Assembly (NCBI RefSeq): GCF_007991175.1
Contig: NZ_BJXV01000017.1
Coordinates: 1-64,000 of the forward strand
Direction of reading: 5' to 3'
From: Halovibrio variabilis
GTDB lineage: Bacteria; Pseudomonadota; Gammaproteobacteria; Pseudomonadales; Halomonadaceae
DNA: 64,000 nucleotides
Shown: positions 6,980 to 16,708 of the stretch, in pieces
Layout of the letters: each line of letters opens with the position of its first letter
Position numbering within the stretch: position 1 is the stretch's first letter
Notes under the pieces: model-generated
Database searches by the model: none
The model's input: the letters and a program-made list of their open reading frames with translations, nothing else
What the model was told of the DNA's origin: nothing
Made by a program: the position numbers and the translations under genes

Positions 6980-9409
6980 TTAGAAGTCATACTTCATTGT
7001 TAGCATGAAATTACGTGGTGCACCGTAATAGTTGTGTCTAGTAATCCCCCGCACTGCAGAGTAATACTCTTTATCAGTTAGATTGTTGCCATTTAAAGAA
7101 ATGTCCAAGCTCTCATTGACGCGATAACCAGCCATGGCTGAAACAGTGGTATAGCCCCCATGTTCGATACGAAAACCTAAGCTTTCGGCATAAACACTGC
7201 TGACCGTATTTATCCCGGCACCCACTCGCCAGCCCTGATTAGGATTATCGCTAAAGCGGTAGCGTGACCACAGATTGAAGTTATGTTCCGGCGTATCCGG
7301 CGAAAGTGTGAGGCCTTCTGAGCTAGCATCCCTTACGTACTCAGTTTGTGTATAGGCATAGCCCGCACTCAGATCCCAACGGGGCATTAGCTGACCGCTG
7401 ACCTCCAGCTCAAGGCCCTCACTCTTGGCTTCGCCAATGGGAATTGAAAAACCTGGGTTATTAGGATCCGTATAGGCGCGGTTGGTGTCTTCAATACGAA
7501 AAACTGCAGCATGCCAGTTTAAGTCGCCTCCAGCATGGGAACCCTTAATGCCGACCTCGTACTGTTCGCCTTCTCTTGGATCGATCGGGTCGCCATCGCT
7601 GCTATTCGCCGTTTGTGGCTCGAAAATGCCAGTGTAACTCGTGTATAGATTAATTTCTTCGTTAAGCCGATAGATCAAGCCAGCGTAGGGAATAAACTCG
7701 GTACCACTATCTCCGTCAATAATAAAATTATCTGTTTCCCACCAATTGACTCGACCACCAAGTGCAATAGTGAAGTCATCGATAATATTGAAGCGCGCTT
7801 GACCATAAGCGGCGTATTGTTTTGTGCTGAACTTCGATCTTCCTGGGGTGGTTTCGAAATTTGGTTCTGCGCGACCATACTCTGGATCAAACAGATTCTG
7901 GGGAAGGTATTTTGGATCGCCGTAGGCCCATTCACTATCCCGATCACTATTCTGGTAACTCGCACCTAGCACTGCTTCATGGGTTACTCCAGTTAATTGA
8001 AATGGCGTTCTAACTTGAGCTTCGATGTGATCAGCCTGTTGCACAGTATCCCACGCGATCTGACGAATCATAAAATCACCGCTATCTTTTTCGACGGTGG
8101 TGAGATCACCCTCGCTACTTTTCTTCAAACTTGCATCACGATCCAGTCGGTTTGCCTGAAATGTAATCTCACCGCCATTTGCGAGGCGATGTTCAAGTTC
8201 AAGGAAGTAACGCTGCGCGTCTCCAGCCTGTTTGTCCCAGTCGGATCCGAGGTAGGTAGAGCGGTCTACATTAGGTAATGTGCCATCACTGTAGATAGGC
8301 AGTCCTGAGTGAGGACGGAACTCTTCATCTTGTAAAGTTACACCCATTGACAGTGTCGTGTCGGGGGATAAGTCAAACTCAAGCGTGCCATAGCCTATCT
8401 GGTTCTCTGAGTAGACGTGGTCAATAAAAGAGTTTCTATCATCGTAGACACCAACAAAGCGACCGCGAACTCGTCCTTCGCTATCTAGCGCGCCAGTAAC
8501 GTCGACAACACTCCGGTAAGCGTCATCAGAGCCGGCGGAAAGGGAAACCGAGGCCTGGCTTTCTCCTAGGGCACGCTTGCGCACTAAGTTGATGGTGCCG
8601 CTGGGTTGGCCAGATCCATGGAGAATACCTGCGGGCCCACGAAGCACTTCTATACGGTCAAGCAACGCTGTATCAAATACGCCGGCACTTTGCCAAGCGG
8701 AGCCGACACTCTGAACCGGGCTACCATCCATAAGAAAGGAGTCGATATTATAGCCACGCGCCTTGATTGTGTACTGATTCCCCCCGTATTCGTTCACAGT
8801 GACGCCAGTGACGTTACGCATGGCCTCAGCCAGTGAGGTCGTCTTTTGGTCATCCAATTTTTCCCGCGTCACGACACTAACGGACTGAGGCGTTTCCTTA
8901 ACTGACTGCGAAAACAACCCGATAGTAGCGCTTTCACTTGTATAGGAATTACTGTTCTCGGTCATGCCGTAGGGCAGACGTGCTCCTGTCACCTCAACCG
9001 TCGACAGCGCCACACCATCTGGCCGCTCTTCCAACCGATAAGTACCATCCCCCTGCCGTACGGCTCTCAGGCTTGTACCACTCAGCAGCCGCTCCAGTCC
9101 TTCATCAACGTTGTACTGCCCCTGCAACCCAGGACTTTGCCGCCCTTGCCCCAACTCGCCAGCGCCGCTGATAAAAACACCTGATTCAGCAGCGAAGCGG
9201 TTGAGCACCGTGCTGACCGGGCCTGCGGGGATATCGTACTGGCGTGTTTGCTGTTGGTTGGTTTGCGCCATGGCGGGTAGCGATAACAGCGGCGTGGCTA
9301 GCAAACAGGCGGCGGCGAGGTGTACCGCCAGCGCGAGGGCGCGGCGACGCCGTGGGAGCTGACGAGTAACGGTTAGTGATGGTTGTAACGCGGTACGTTG
9401 TTGCGGCAT
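6980..9409 (-). CDS. TonB-dependent siderophore receptor with STN signalling domain (unit B)
   Basis: Outer-membrane receptor of 809 residues. After a long basic signal peptide (about 1-49) comes an STN domain (YDIPAGPVSTVLNRFAAESG to about 127), a TonB-box-like ALSTVEVTG, a plug (KETPQSVSVVTREKLDDQ, IKARGYNIDSFLMDGSP, LDRIEVLRGPAGILHGSGQP) and a barrel ending KYDF. It resembles FpvA/FoxA-type receptors for hydroxamate or mixed siderophores. It is clearly related to receptor C (19760-21889) along plug and barrel, but C has no STN domain. Its sigma/anti-sigma pair lies directly upstream. The start codon abuts a perfect 12-bp inverted repeat that could hide the ribosome-binding site. Confidence 0.93.
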   Translation of the reverse strand: MPQQRTALQPSLTVTRQLPRRRRALALAVHLAAACLLATPLLSLPAMAQTNQQQTRQYDIPAGPVSTVLNRFAAESGVFISGAGELGQGRQSPGLQGQYNVDEGLERLLSGTSLRAVRQGDGTYRLEERPDGVALSTVEVTGARLPYGMTENSNSYTSESATIGLFSQSVKETPQSVSVVTREKLDDQKTTSLAEAMRNVTGVTVNEYGGNQYTIKARGYNIDSFLMDGSPVQSVGSAWQSAGVFDTALLDRIEVLRGPAGILHGSGQPSGTINLVRKRALGESQASVSLSAGSDDAYRSVVDVTGALDSEGRVRGRFVGVYDDRNSFIDHVYSENQIGYGTLEFDLSPDTTLSMGVTLQDEEFRPHSGLPIYSDGTLPNVDRSTYLGSDWDKQAGDAQRYFLELEHRLANGGEITFQANRLDRDASLKKSSEGDLTTVEKDSGDFMIRQIAWDTVQQADHIEAQVRTPFQLTGVTHEAVLGASYQNSDRDSEWAYGDPKYLPQNLFDPEYGRAEPNFETTPGRSKFSTKQYAAYGQARFNIIDDFTIALGGRVNWWETDNFIIDGDSGTEFIPYAGLIYRLNEEINLYTSYTGIFEPQTANSSDGDPIDPREGEQYEVGIKGSHAGGDLNWHAAVFRIEDTNRAYTDPNNPGFSIPIGEAKSEGLELEVSGQLMPRWDLSAGYAYTQTEYVRDASSEGLTLSPDTPEHNFNLWSRYRFSDNPNQGWRVGAGINTVSSVYAESLGFRIEHGGYTTVSAMAGYRVNESLDISLNGNNLTDKEYYSAVRGITRHNYYGAPRNFMLTMKYDF

Positions 9410-9459
9410 TTCGATTCCCCTTGCAGATGGTTTTTGGCTGCTTATATAGGGGAATCGAA
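9410..9459 (-). promoter_or_regulatory. Perfect 12-bp inverted repeat over the ribosome-binding site of receptor B
   Basis: Arms ttcgattcccct (9410-9421) and aggggaatcgaa (9448-9459) are exact complements separated by 26 nt. In the minus-strand transcript the second arm is aggggaatcgaa, immediately followed by the ATG, so the Shine-Dalgarno sequence aagggga sits inside the stem. This could be a translational switch or, as DNA, an operator. Confidence 0.7.
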
Positions 9460-9515
9460 CCAGCGCGGAAAAAGGGAACCGGAAAAGCGCTTTTTTCTTT
9501 TATTCTTGGCTCGTT

Positions 9516-10535
9516 TTATTCGCGCTCTGCCCCGGCCGCCTCGATCTTGATCCACCAGGGCATGACTTTGCGCACCTTCACCGGCAACGTGGTCTCGACC
9601 ATGTTCAAGGTGCGCTCCAGATCGTCAAGCGGGAAAGCGCCGAGCAGCGTGAGATTCGCCACCGCCGGGTCGACCTCTAATCGGCCGTGGTGATGCTGGC
9701 TTAGCTCCGTTGCGAAGGTCCTCAACGACATATTTTCGGCCAACAACACCCCGTTGGCCCAGGCGGCTCGGCTACCGTCGGCGGGGTTGAGTTCGCCAAT
9801 ACCGTTAGCGGCATAGCTGGCCTGCTGCCCAGCGTCGACCACCTGGCGTTGGCCAGCATGGTCGGCATCGCCAAGGGTCTGAATAGCCACCGCGCCTTCG
9901 AACACCGCCAGCAGTTCGTCGGCCTGGCGTTGGCGCACGCTGAAGCGGGTGCCCAAGGGGGTCAACCGCGCGCTTCGGGTATCCAGGTAAAAGGGGCGTT
10001 CGGGGTCTTTACCGGTCTTAATCAGCACTTCACCTGCCACCAGTTGCAGTCGGCGCCGCTCCTGGTCGTAGTCGACGTCCAATGCCGAGGCGCTGCTTAG
10101 CCATACCTGGGTGCCATCCTCCAGTTCGATGCGGGAAATTTCGCCGGTGGCGGAGCGATAGTCGGCGCCCCAGTAGGCCACCCATTGCGGCAAGGGTGTC
10201 CACTGCCAGGAGAGCCCTACCAACACAGCCACGATTGCCAGGCTAGAGAGCCCACTCAGCAGATGCCACCGCCCCTGCCGCCGATGCCGCGCCGAGCTGA
10301 TGACCTGGTCGGCGGTGTGCCGCTCCGCCTCATCCAGGTGGGTGGTAAAACGTCGGCTGACACCTTCCACCTGTTGCCAGGCCCAGCGGTGGGTGTCGCT
10401 GGCATCATGCCAAACCTGCCAACGTTGACGCTCAGTTGCCGACATCTCCCCCGCTTGCCACTCAGCAAACCACTCGGCGGCCTGGGCCAAGGCGCGGCGC
10501 TTGGCGGCGTCATCGGGGCGAACGGCAGAGGCCAT
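9516..10535 (-). CDS. FecR-family sigma regulator (unit B)
   Basis: Second FecR-type inner-membrane regulator, 339 residues. It has the cytoplasmic DUF4880-like domain (LAQAAEWFAEWQAGEMSATE ... WHDASDTHRWAWQQVEG), one membrane helix near residues 92-112 (SSLAIVAVLVGLSWQW), the FecR domain (IELEDGTQVWLSSASALDV ... VAGEVLIKTG ... PLGTRFSVRQ ... VFEGAVAIQ) and a C-terminal STN-like region (LLAENMSLRTFATELSQHH). The start directly abuts the stop of the sigma gene (10536), indicating translational coupling. It should report the state of receptor B to the sigma factor upstream. Confidence 0.9.
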   Translation of the reverse strand: MASAVRPDDAAKRRALAQAAEWFAEWQAGEMSATERQRWQVWHDASDTHRWAWQQVEGVSRRFTTHLDEAERHTADQVISSARHRRQGRWHLLSGLSSLAIVAVLVGLSWQWTPLPQWVAYWGADYRSATGEISRIELEDGTQVWLSSASALDVDYDQERRRLQLVAGEVLIKTGKDPERPFYLDTRSARLTPLGTRFSVRQRQADELLAVFEGAVAIQTLGDADHAGQRQVVDAGQQASYAANGIGELNPADGSRAAWANGVLLAENMSLRTFATELSQHHHGRLEVDPAVANLTLLGAFPLDDLERTLNMVETTLPVKVRKVMPWWIKIEAAGAERE

Positions 10536-11102
10536 TTAGAGGCTGGCCTCGAAACCGGCTTCAATCAACGCACACTGCAGCATGGCCTGGGCCATGTACT
10601 TCTTGACCATGCGCTCAGAAACCCCCAGTTCCTCGGCAATCTGCCGATAGGGTTTGCCCTGCAGTTGCGAAGCCAGGAAAGCAGTCGCCACCTTTTCAGG
10701 CAGCCGCGCCAGCATGCGGTCGATCTCGCATAGCGTCTCGATCACGATCTGCTGGTGTTCGACGGAAGGCAGGTGTGATTCAGCGCGGGCGGCCAGGGCG
10801 TCTTGCCAGGCTTTTTCGATATCCAGACGGCGCCAATGATCCACGCACAGCCCCTTGGCCATACGGCTCAGATAGGCCCTGGCCCCATCGAAACTATCCA
10901 GATGGCGCGGCGTTTGCAGCAAACGCACAAAGGCGTCCTGGGCCAGATCAGCCGCCGACTCGCCACAGCCCAGCCGCCGGCTCAGCCACTGCTGCAACCA
11001 GGGTTGATGGTGGTGATAGAGCTGGCCGAGTGAGTCCCGACAGCCGGTATGATAAGCCGTTGTTTCGGCTGATTGCTGGTTAGCCATCACGCTTTCACCC
11101 AT
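10536..11102 (-). CDS. ECF sigma factor, FecI type (unit B)
   Basis: FecI-like sigma factor of 188 residues. Region 2 reads [20 protein letters not shown] ... [16 protein letters not shown] and [16 protein letters not shown]; region 4 reads [20 protein letters not shown] ... [16 protein letters not shown]. It overlaps the end of the exporter gene by 8 nt (gtgaatgggtga), so it is embedded in the fhuB-fhuF-exporter transcription unit rather than behind its own visible Fur box. An in-frame ATG at 11087 is an alternative start. It probably drives receptor B together with the FecR that follows. Confidence 0.9.
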   Translation of the reverse strand: MGESVMANQQSAETTAYHTGCRDSLGQLYHHHQPWLQQWLSRRLGCGESAADLAQDAFVRLLQTPRHLDSFDGARAYLSRMAKGLCVDHWRRLDIEKAWQDALAARAESHLPSVEHQQIVIETLCEIDRMLARLPEKVATAFLASQLQGKPYRQIAEELGVSERMVKKYMAQAMLQCALIEAGFEASL

Positions 11103-12753
11103 TCACCCTTGCCACCGCATCGCGGCTGGCTGCTTTGCGCTCCTCCCCGGTCAACTCATAGAGCTGCCCGCCGCGCATTTCCAGCAGGCGGTCGGCCTGA
11201 TCGAAGTAGTGGTCGTCATGGCTGATCACCACCAGCGTTTTGCCCAGCGCGCGAAGCTGGGGCAGTAGCTCGCGGTAGAACACCCGCCGGAACTGAGGAT
11301 CCTGGTCGGCGGCCCACTCGTCCAGCAGCAGCAGGTCGCGCTGCTCGGCCACCGCCAACAGCATCGCCAGGCGTTTGCGCTGCCCTTGTGAAAGATTGGC
11401 GTTGGTAACCCGGTCGCCGTCAAAGTCGAGCTTGCTGTGCATGCCCAGTGCCGCCAGCCACTCCTCCATCAGCGCGGGGTCCGGAGACTCCCCCGCAGGC
11501 CCAATCAAGCGATCAAACAGGTGCAGATCGGTATAAATAGCCGAAATGTGCTGGCGATAGGTTGTCCAGTCCGCCTCCTGCAACGGCCTGCCATCGACGC
11601 GAACATAACCGCTCTGGGGCTGATAAAGCCCGGTTAATAGCCTTGCCAGGGTCGATTTACCACTGCCGTTACCACCAATCAGAAACACCACCTCGCCACG
11701 CTTCAAGGTCAGGTCGAGAGGGCCAATGGCAAAGCCCGACCGCGCCTCTTCAGCGGGGTATCGATAGGTGACCTGATCCAGCGCCAGCACTTGCCAGTCG
11801 TGGCGCTGGGCGCCGATGTCAAAGGTTTCGCGATGTTCTGCTAAATCTAATGCGCTGATTTTTTCGAACGCCACCCGCGCGTTAATCAACGGCGGAAAGG
11901 CGCCAATGGCTTGAATCAGCGGTGCGCGCAAAAATAGCAGCGTAAGCGAGAAGGTAGTCGCCACCTGGGCCGACGACCAGCCCAGGCCGTTGGCCAGGAA
12001 AAACACCACACCGATGGCGCCCAGCATCATGATATTGAACCAGTTCACGGCGCTAAGATGGTAGGTATCGCCGCGAATAATCTGGTGCCGATACTCTTTG
12101 GCGTTGGGCGTATAAACGTCGCGGTAGAGCCACTCGGCACGGTCGCGGTTGAGCGCCAGCTCTTTACGCCCCTCAATCACCGACTGGTAATCCGCGTAGA
12201 GGCGATCTTCAGAATCGCGCAGCTTGGCCATATGCCGATAAACCTTCGCTACCAAGCGCATTCCCACCAGGATCGTAACAATCACCCACAGCGCTGTGAC
12301 GGCCAGCATGGCAGGCGAGAGCCAAGCCAAATAAACAGTGACACCCGCCGTCAATACGCCCCCCTGCACCAGCTCTGGCAAGCGCACAAAGGCGACGGTG
12401 ATATAGCGCACATCGCTGGATAAGCTGGCCAGCAAACGCGCGCTGCCGATCTGCTCGATACGTTCGATATCGGTATCCAGAATGCGTTTAATCAACTGCC
12501 CCCGCAGCCGATAAACGAAGTGATGGCCCAAGGTGGTCAAGGCTAACTGCGAGGCCAGGGTGATCGCCAGCAGCAGCGCCACCAGACCCAGAAATTCCGG
12601 CAGGATTCGCCAAGGGTCGGCGAAGGTGCCCAGCATCCGTTCATTGATATAGGCAATGACCCCAATGCCAAGACCAGCGCTTACCAGACTGAGCACCACC
12701 ACGGCCACAAATGGCCAGCGGTAATCACGCCAGACAATCCTCAACAACTCCAT
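11095..12753 (-). CDS. Cyclic-peptide/siderophore exporter, PvdE/SyrD-type ABC protein
   Basis: Fused membrane and ATPase ABC exporter of 552 residues, full length for the cyclic-peptide export (PvdE/SyrD) family. Six membrane helices occupy about 1-300. The ATPase has Walker [15 protein letters not shown], signature [12 protein letters not shown], Walker [14 protein letters not shown] (the DEWAADQDP motif is characteristic of this family) and the switch VISHDD. PvdE-type pumps move siderophore precursors to the periplasm; here no biosynthesis genes accompany it. It may export or recycle a siderophore, or be a leftover of a lost pathway. Downstream of fhuF by 26 nt and overlapping the sigma gene. 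A truncated homologue lies at 17956-19314. Confidence 0.88.
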   Translation of the reverse strand: MELLRIVWRDYRWPFVAVVVLSLVSAGLGIGVIAYINERMLGTFADPWRILPEFLGLVALLLAITLASQLALTTLGHHFVYRLRGQLIKRILDTDIERIEQIGSARLLASLSSDVRYITVAFVRLPELVQGGVLTAGVTVYLAWLSPAMLAVTALWVIVTILVGMRLVAKVYRHMAKLRDSEDRLYADYQSVIEGRKELALNRDRAEWLYRDVYTPNAKEYRHQIIRGDTYHLSAVNWFNIMMLGAIGVVFFLANGLGWSSAQVATTFSLTLLFLRAPLIQAIGAFPPLINARVAFEKISALDLAEHRETFDIGAQRHDWQVLALDQVTYRYPAEEARSGFAIGPLDLTLKRGEVVFLIGGNGSGKSTLARLLTGLYQPQSGYVRVDGRPLQEADWTTYRQHISAIYTDLHLFDRLIGPAGESPDPALMEEWLAALGMHSKLDFDGDRVTNANLSQGQRKRLAMLLAVAEQRDLLLLDEWAADQDPQFRRVFYRELLPQLRALGKTLVVISHDDHYFDQADRLLEMRGGQLYELTGEERKAASRDAVARVNG

Positions 12754-12779
12754 GAATAGGGCTCCTTGGCGATTCGGGG

Positions 12780-13568
12780 TTAGCGCCGACGCTTGGCCGG
12801 CTTGTTTTCAGGTTTCAGCGGGCAGCCGCCGCACAGGGGCTCGCCGGGTAGCCGATATTTGATGCAGCACAACCGCCTTACCCGAGCGGGCGTTTCGCCA
12901 CCCAGTTCCAGATAGCGTACCGGTTGATAGAGCGGGTTGCGACGCCCGTCAGGGAGCGTCTTGGTGGCGAGATAATCCAGCAGCGGCTCACCCGCGCCAG
13001 CAAATGCCGGGTGCTGCGAGCAGGTCTGCCCCACGAACTCCACATAGTGGCCAAGGTTGCTCCAGAACACCTTTTCAGAAAGCCCGGAGACCACGGCCAG
13101 CGTCTCAATGAGCGGTGCACAGTGGTCATCGAACAGGCGACTGAATCGCGCCTGGGGCGCTTGAGAGGCCAGCGGCACGCCACCGTGAGGCAGCCAGATA
13201 CGCGCGGTCTGGCCTTTGTCGCCAAGCGCCAGCCGCAGCTCATTCCCACCCACCGGCAGGTCGTAACCCAATAACAGATTGGCCACCAGCGTCGGGATCG
13301 AGACACTGCTGAAATGAAATTTCGACCAGATTGAAGCGACGGCTTTGCGGTCGGCATCGTCTCCATGGACACGGCCGTAGCGCGCCAGCTGCTCGCTTAG
13401 GACGTCTTGATCCAGCAGCGCAGAGGCCGCCAGCGTCGGCTCACTAGGCTGACCAAACACGGGGGCCTTCATTTTATCCAGCGGCGGCTGACGGTAAAGC
13501 GCCAATAACGCCTCCGCAGGATCCACCGTTGCCAAAAGCTCCCTCGGTTTGGTCGCCACGTTACTCAT
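12780..13568 (-). CDS. fhuF: FhuF-like siderophore-iron reductase
   Basis: Cytoplasmic [2Fe-2S] protein that reduces ferric hydroxamate siderophores to free Fe(II). The C-terminal cluster motif is present in full: [20 protein letters not shown], i.e. CC-x10-C-x2-C as in E. coli FhuF. The length of 262 residues fits the family. The true start is the ATG at 13568, which overlaps the fhuB stop in an ATGA arrangement; the longer reading upstream only runs through fhuB in another frame. Translational coupling to fhuB supports a hydroxamate-type role for the whole system. Confidence 0.9.
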   Translation of the reverse strand: MSNVATKPRELLATVDPAEALLALYRQPPLDKMKAPVFGQPSEPTLAASALLDQDVLSEQLARYGRVHGDDADRKAVASIWSKFHFSSVSIPTLVANLLLGYDLPVGGNELRLALGDKGQTARIWLPHGGVPLASQAPQARFSRLFDDHCAPLIETLAVVSGLSEKVFWSNLGHYVEFVGQTCSQHPAFAGAGEPLLDYLATKTLPDGRRNPLYQPVRYLELGGETPARVRRLCCIKYRLPGEPLCGGCPLKPENKPAKRRR

Positions 13569-15565
13569 AGCCGCCGCAGCCCCCACATAAAGTAAGCGCC
13601 GCCAATCAGGGAGGCGACCAAGCCTGCCGGTATCTCGTAGGGGAAAATAATCTGACGGCCTACCCAGTCCGCCAGCACCATCAGCAGCATACCGATTAGC
13701 GCCGCGCCCAGCAGATGCTGACCCGCACGGGAGAAGCCGACCAAGCGCGCCATATGGGGCGCCAGCAGGCCAATAAATGATAGCGGCCCGACCACCAAAG
13801 TGGCACAGGCAGTGAGCAGCGCCACCAGTAACAGCAACGCCAAGCGGGCACGGTTTAGGGTGACCCCAAGCGCCTTGGACGTCGCTGCGCCTAACGGCAT
13901 AATATCCAGCCAACGGGTAAAGGGAAGCGTGACCAGCGCCAATACCGCCGCAATGCCCCCGACCACCACGGCATTGGTGATATCCACGTAATAGGTAGAC
14001 CCCGCCAGCCAGGCGATCACCTGCTGGCCGCGGGGGTCGCCGCCTGCCAGCATCACGCTGCGCACGGCGTCAAACAGCGCACTGACCGCCACCCCGGTGA
14101 GCAACAAGCGCTCGGGGAGATAACCGCTCTTGCGGTTGATGCCCACTAGCACCACTAACGTCGCGAAAGCACCTAACGTTCCAACGCCAATCAGCATCAT
14201 ATTAGTGGGCGCAGGCAGCAGAAAAATCCCCAGAATCAGTGCAATGGCACAACCACCGCTAATACCCAGCACTTCGGGGCTGGCCATGGGGTTAGCGGAA
14301 AGACGCTGTAGAATCGTCCCGGCAATCGCCAGCATTAAGCCGCTGGCGGCGGCCGCCATTACTCGAGGCAGGCGCCACTGCATCACGTTCCAGTTATTGG
14401 GCGCGAGCCAATACCAGCCATCAACGCCCTGGCCAAACAGCAAGCCAAGCAACGTGGCACCCAGTAGCGCGAGGATTAGGCCACCCGCCAATCGAGAAGG
14501 CGCCGGGTGACGATGGGCGAAAACGCCCGCCCCCTGCGGTGGCTTGTCACCCTGAAGCTTCAGGCGTGGAATCAGCCACATTAACAGTGGCGCCCCCAGG
14601 GCACCGGTAATCGCCCCGGTAGGAATAAAGGCCGCCACCATGCCCCCAAACTGCTGCAGCAGCAGATCCGTGGTGGCCAGCAGCACCGCCCCCAACAGGG
14701 TCGACCATAATAGCCGTGGGCCTAACCGGCGAGCCCCGGCCATACGCACAATGTTGGGTGCGGCCAGGCCGATAAAGCCAATGATGCCCACCACGCTGAC
14801 AATGCTGCCGGTAATAAACACCGCCAGTCCCATGCCCGCAAAACGTAAATAGGCAAGCGAGACCCCCAGGCTCTTGGCACTGGCATCGTCCAGCTCCAGC
14901 ACCGCCAGAGGGCGCAGCAAGAACCAGGCGGCGACGCAGCTAATTGCCAGCCGTGGCCAGAGCACCGCCACCCCGTCCCAACCGTTTTGCGCCAGCGACC
15001 CCGCGCCCCAAATCAGCAGCCCGGAGAGCGCCTCGTGGTTAAACAGCAAAAGCGCGGTAGAGAGCGCCCCCAGGTACAAATTGACGACCAGGCCCGCCAG
15101 CACCACCACAATAGGGGCCAAACCGCGCCGCCAGGAAAGCAGGAAAACCAGCCCCACCGCCAGCGCGCCACCCAGCAAAGCCACCCATTCGCGCCCCACC
15201 ACTAATAAGCCAGGGGCCATTAACGTGGCGGTCATCAACGCCAAATTAGCGCCCGACGCCACCCCCAGGGTGGTGGGCGAAGCCAAGGGGTTGCGCAGCA
15301 CCTGCTGCATGAGTACACCCGCCAGCCCCAAACCGCCCCCGGCGAGCAGTGCGATCGAGAGGCGTGGCCACCAGGCGTAGTAGAGCAGTAGCTCGTCAAC
15401 GTTCTCAAAGGAAGGCGCCACTAACGCCTGCAAACCCAGCGCAAAACCGCCTTGGCCCTGCAGGCCAATCCAAAATAGCACCACCATCGGCAGGCTAAGC
15501 AATAGGCAGGCTTTCGCGGGCGACATGCCCCCCACTCGTTGGGCAACTTGCGCGGCACCTAGCAT
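13565..15565 (-). CDS. fhuB: Fe(III)-hydroxamate ABC transporter permease FhuB
   Basis: Double-length FecCD-type permease of 666 residues, matching E. coli FhuB (660). Each half has about ten membrane segments; both carry the family motifs ([20 protein letters not shown] and [35 protein letters not shown] and [33 protein letters not shown] and [17 protein letters not shown]). It is the only siderophore permease in the window, while five FhuD-like binding proteins are encoded, so it is likely their common partner. No ATPase is linked; the FhuC-type ATPase is 20 kb away at 35410. First gene of the minus-strand unit running to 5917, divergent from the SIP gene. Confidence 0.95.
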   Translation of the reverse strand: MLGAAQVAQRVGGMSPAKACLLLSLPMVVLFWIGLQGQGGFALGLQALVAPSFENVDELLLYYAWWPRLSIALLAGGGLGLAGVLMQQVLRNPLASPTTLGVASGANLALMTATLMAPGLLVVGREWVALLGGALAVGLVFLLSWRRGLAPIVVVLAGLVVNLYLGALSTALLLFNHEALSGLLIWGAGSLAQNGWDGVAVLWPRLAISCVAAWFLLRPLAVLELDDASAKSLGVSLAYLRFAGMGLAVFITGSIVSVVGIIGFIGLAAPNIVRMAGARRLGPRLLWSTLLGAVLLATTDLLLQQFGGMVAAFIPTGAITGALGAPLLMWLIPRLKLQGDKPPQGAGVFAHRHPAPSRLAGGLILALLGATLLGLLFGQGVDGWYWLAPNNWNVMQWRLPRVMAAAASGLMLAIAGTILQRLSANPMASPEVLGISGGCAIALILGIFLLPAPTNMMLIGVGTLGAFATLVVLVGINRKSGYLPERLLLTGVAVSALFDAVRSVMLAGGDPRGQQVIAWLAGSTYYVDITNAVVVGGIAAVLALVTLPFTRWLDIMPLGAATSKALGVTLNRARLALLLLVALLTACATLVVGPLSFIGLLAPHMARLVGFSRAGQHLLGAALIGMLLMVLADWVGRQIIFPYEIPAGLVASLIGGAYFMWGLRRL

Positions 15566-15684
15566 AGCGGGCCCCCTTTTGTGGTGGCCGTGCCGTTCGC
15601 CAAGCAGGATGTGATAGGCAGCAGAATCATTGTCTTAGCCTTACTATGTTCTAGAGGTTAATGATTGAATTATTGACAACGATT

Positions 15685-15703
15685 CTAAATGATAATAATT
15701 AGC
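15685..15703 (+). promoter_or_regulatory. Fur box in the fhuB/SIP divergent region
   Basis: The site ctaaatgataataattagc matches the 19-bp Fur consensus at 14 positions. It lies 12 bp after a ttgaca (15673-15678) that could be the -35 element, with taatta (15696-15701) at a plausible -10 spacing, so Fur would cover the SIP promoter. It may also act on fhuB, which starts 120 bp away on the other strand. Confidence 0.6.
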
Positions 15704-15751
15704 ACTACAATTGACTCCTTGATTTATGCACACGTAAAGGAGACCCACACC

Positions 15752-16708
15752 ATGGCAGCCAAACCGAGCTACCAGCTTTTCGATATCACCCTCGCCCGGC
15801 GCACCCAAGTCAGCGCCTCGTTAGTCAGGTTTACCTTTACGGGCCCAGACGTTGGCCATATGGCAACCTATGCTCCGGATCAGCGCGTCAAACTGTTCTT
15901 TCCCGAAGGCGGTGGCAGCCTCGACCCGCTGTTTGAGATCGCCAAGCTGGAAGAGCACGACTGGTACGGCGCCTATCGCGCACTACCAAATGCCCAGCGG
16001 CCCTCTGCACGTACCTATACCATTCGCGCTCTGCGGCCGGAGAAGGCCGAGGTAGACGTTGAATTTGTGCTCCACGGCGACAATGGCCCCGCCTCGCGCT
16101 GGGCAATGCACGCCCGCCCCGGCGACCGCCTGGCCATGACAGCCCCCGACGCCAATGCGGAAGGCCCAAAGCTGGGTTACGAGTGGAAGCCACCCCAGGG
16201 CGTGCGCCGTATTCTGATCATCGCCGATGAAACCGCCCTCCCCGCCGCCGCCGGTATTCTGGAAATCCTTGATGACCTGCCTCTCAAACCCAGGGTCGAA
16301 GCGCTGATCGAAGTACCCCGCAGCGACGACGTTCAGCCGCTGCCCCAGGCCGCCAAACTGCGCTGGCTGGCGCGCGATGCCGAACCCAGCTGCCAACACG
16401 GTGAACTATTGATGAGAGCGCTGCGCGATATCGATTTACAACAAGAGATTGTCGCACTAAGGGGCAACCCTTCGACCGTCAGCAATGGCAGTGAAGATGA
16501 ACAAGGCGAGGATGAACTAAGCCAGGATGAAAATGCCCCCCTCTGGGAATCCGCCACTCTTGACGACAGCGCGCCCTTCTACGCCTGGATCGCCGCTGAA
16601 ACCAAGGTCGCCATGAAACTGCGCCGCTACCTGGTTAACGAGTGCGGGCTCCCCAAACAGTACGTCACCAGCATGGGCTACTGGCGTCAGGGTAAGTCTA
16701 ATGGCTAA
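15752..16708 (+). CDS. Siderophore-interacting protein (SIP/ViuB family ferric reductase)
   Basis: Cytoplasmic FAD-dependent siderophore-iron reductase. The N-terminal FAD domain shows RFTFTGPDVGHM, RVKLFFPEGG and the flavin motif RTYTIRAL, followed by HGDNGPASRWAMHARPGDRL; the C-terminal domain has ILIIADETALPAAAGILE and ends with YVTSMGYWRQGK, all typical of SIP proteins. A strongly acidic insert (SEDEQGEDELSQDENAP) near residues 248-265 is in keeping with a halophile. I chose the ATG at 15752 because aaaggag lies 10 bases upstream. Works alongside FhuF and overlaps the cytochrome b561 gene by 8 nt. Confidence 0.92.
   Translation: MAAKPSYQLFDITLARRTQVSASLVRFTFTGPDVGHMATYAPDQRVKLFFPEGGGSLDPLFEIAKLEEHDWYGAYRALPNAQRPSARTYTIRALRPEKAEVDVEFVLHGDNGPASRWAMHARPGDRLAMTAPDANAEGPKLGYEWKPPQGVRRILIIADETALPAAAGILEILDDLPLKPRVEALIEVPRSDDVQPLPQAAKLRWLARDAEPSCQHGELLMRALRDIDLQQEIVALRGNPSTVSNGSEDEQGEDELSQDENAPLWESATLDDSAPFYAWIAAETKVAMKLRRYLVNECGLPKQYVTSMGYWRQGKSNG

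Noticed and set aside
9483-9494. aaaagcgctttt palindrome with T tail after fecR B as terminator
   Set aside because: The palindrome has no loop, so it cannot form a useful hairpin in RNA; it may be chance A/T-rich sequence.
12780-13913. Longer reading of fhuF starting at 13913
   Set aside because: The extra N-terminal part runs through fhuB in another frame; the ATGA overlap at 13568 gives the natural start.
14874-15380. Long plus-strand open frame opposite fhuB
   Set aside because: Antisense shadow of a GC-rich membrane protein gene; Ser/Pro/Ala-rich, no domain, no ribosome-binding site.
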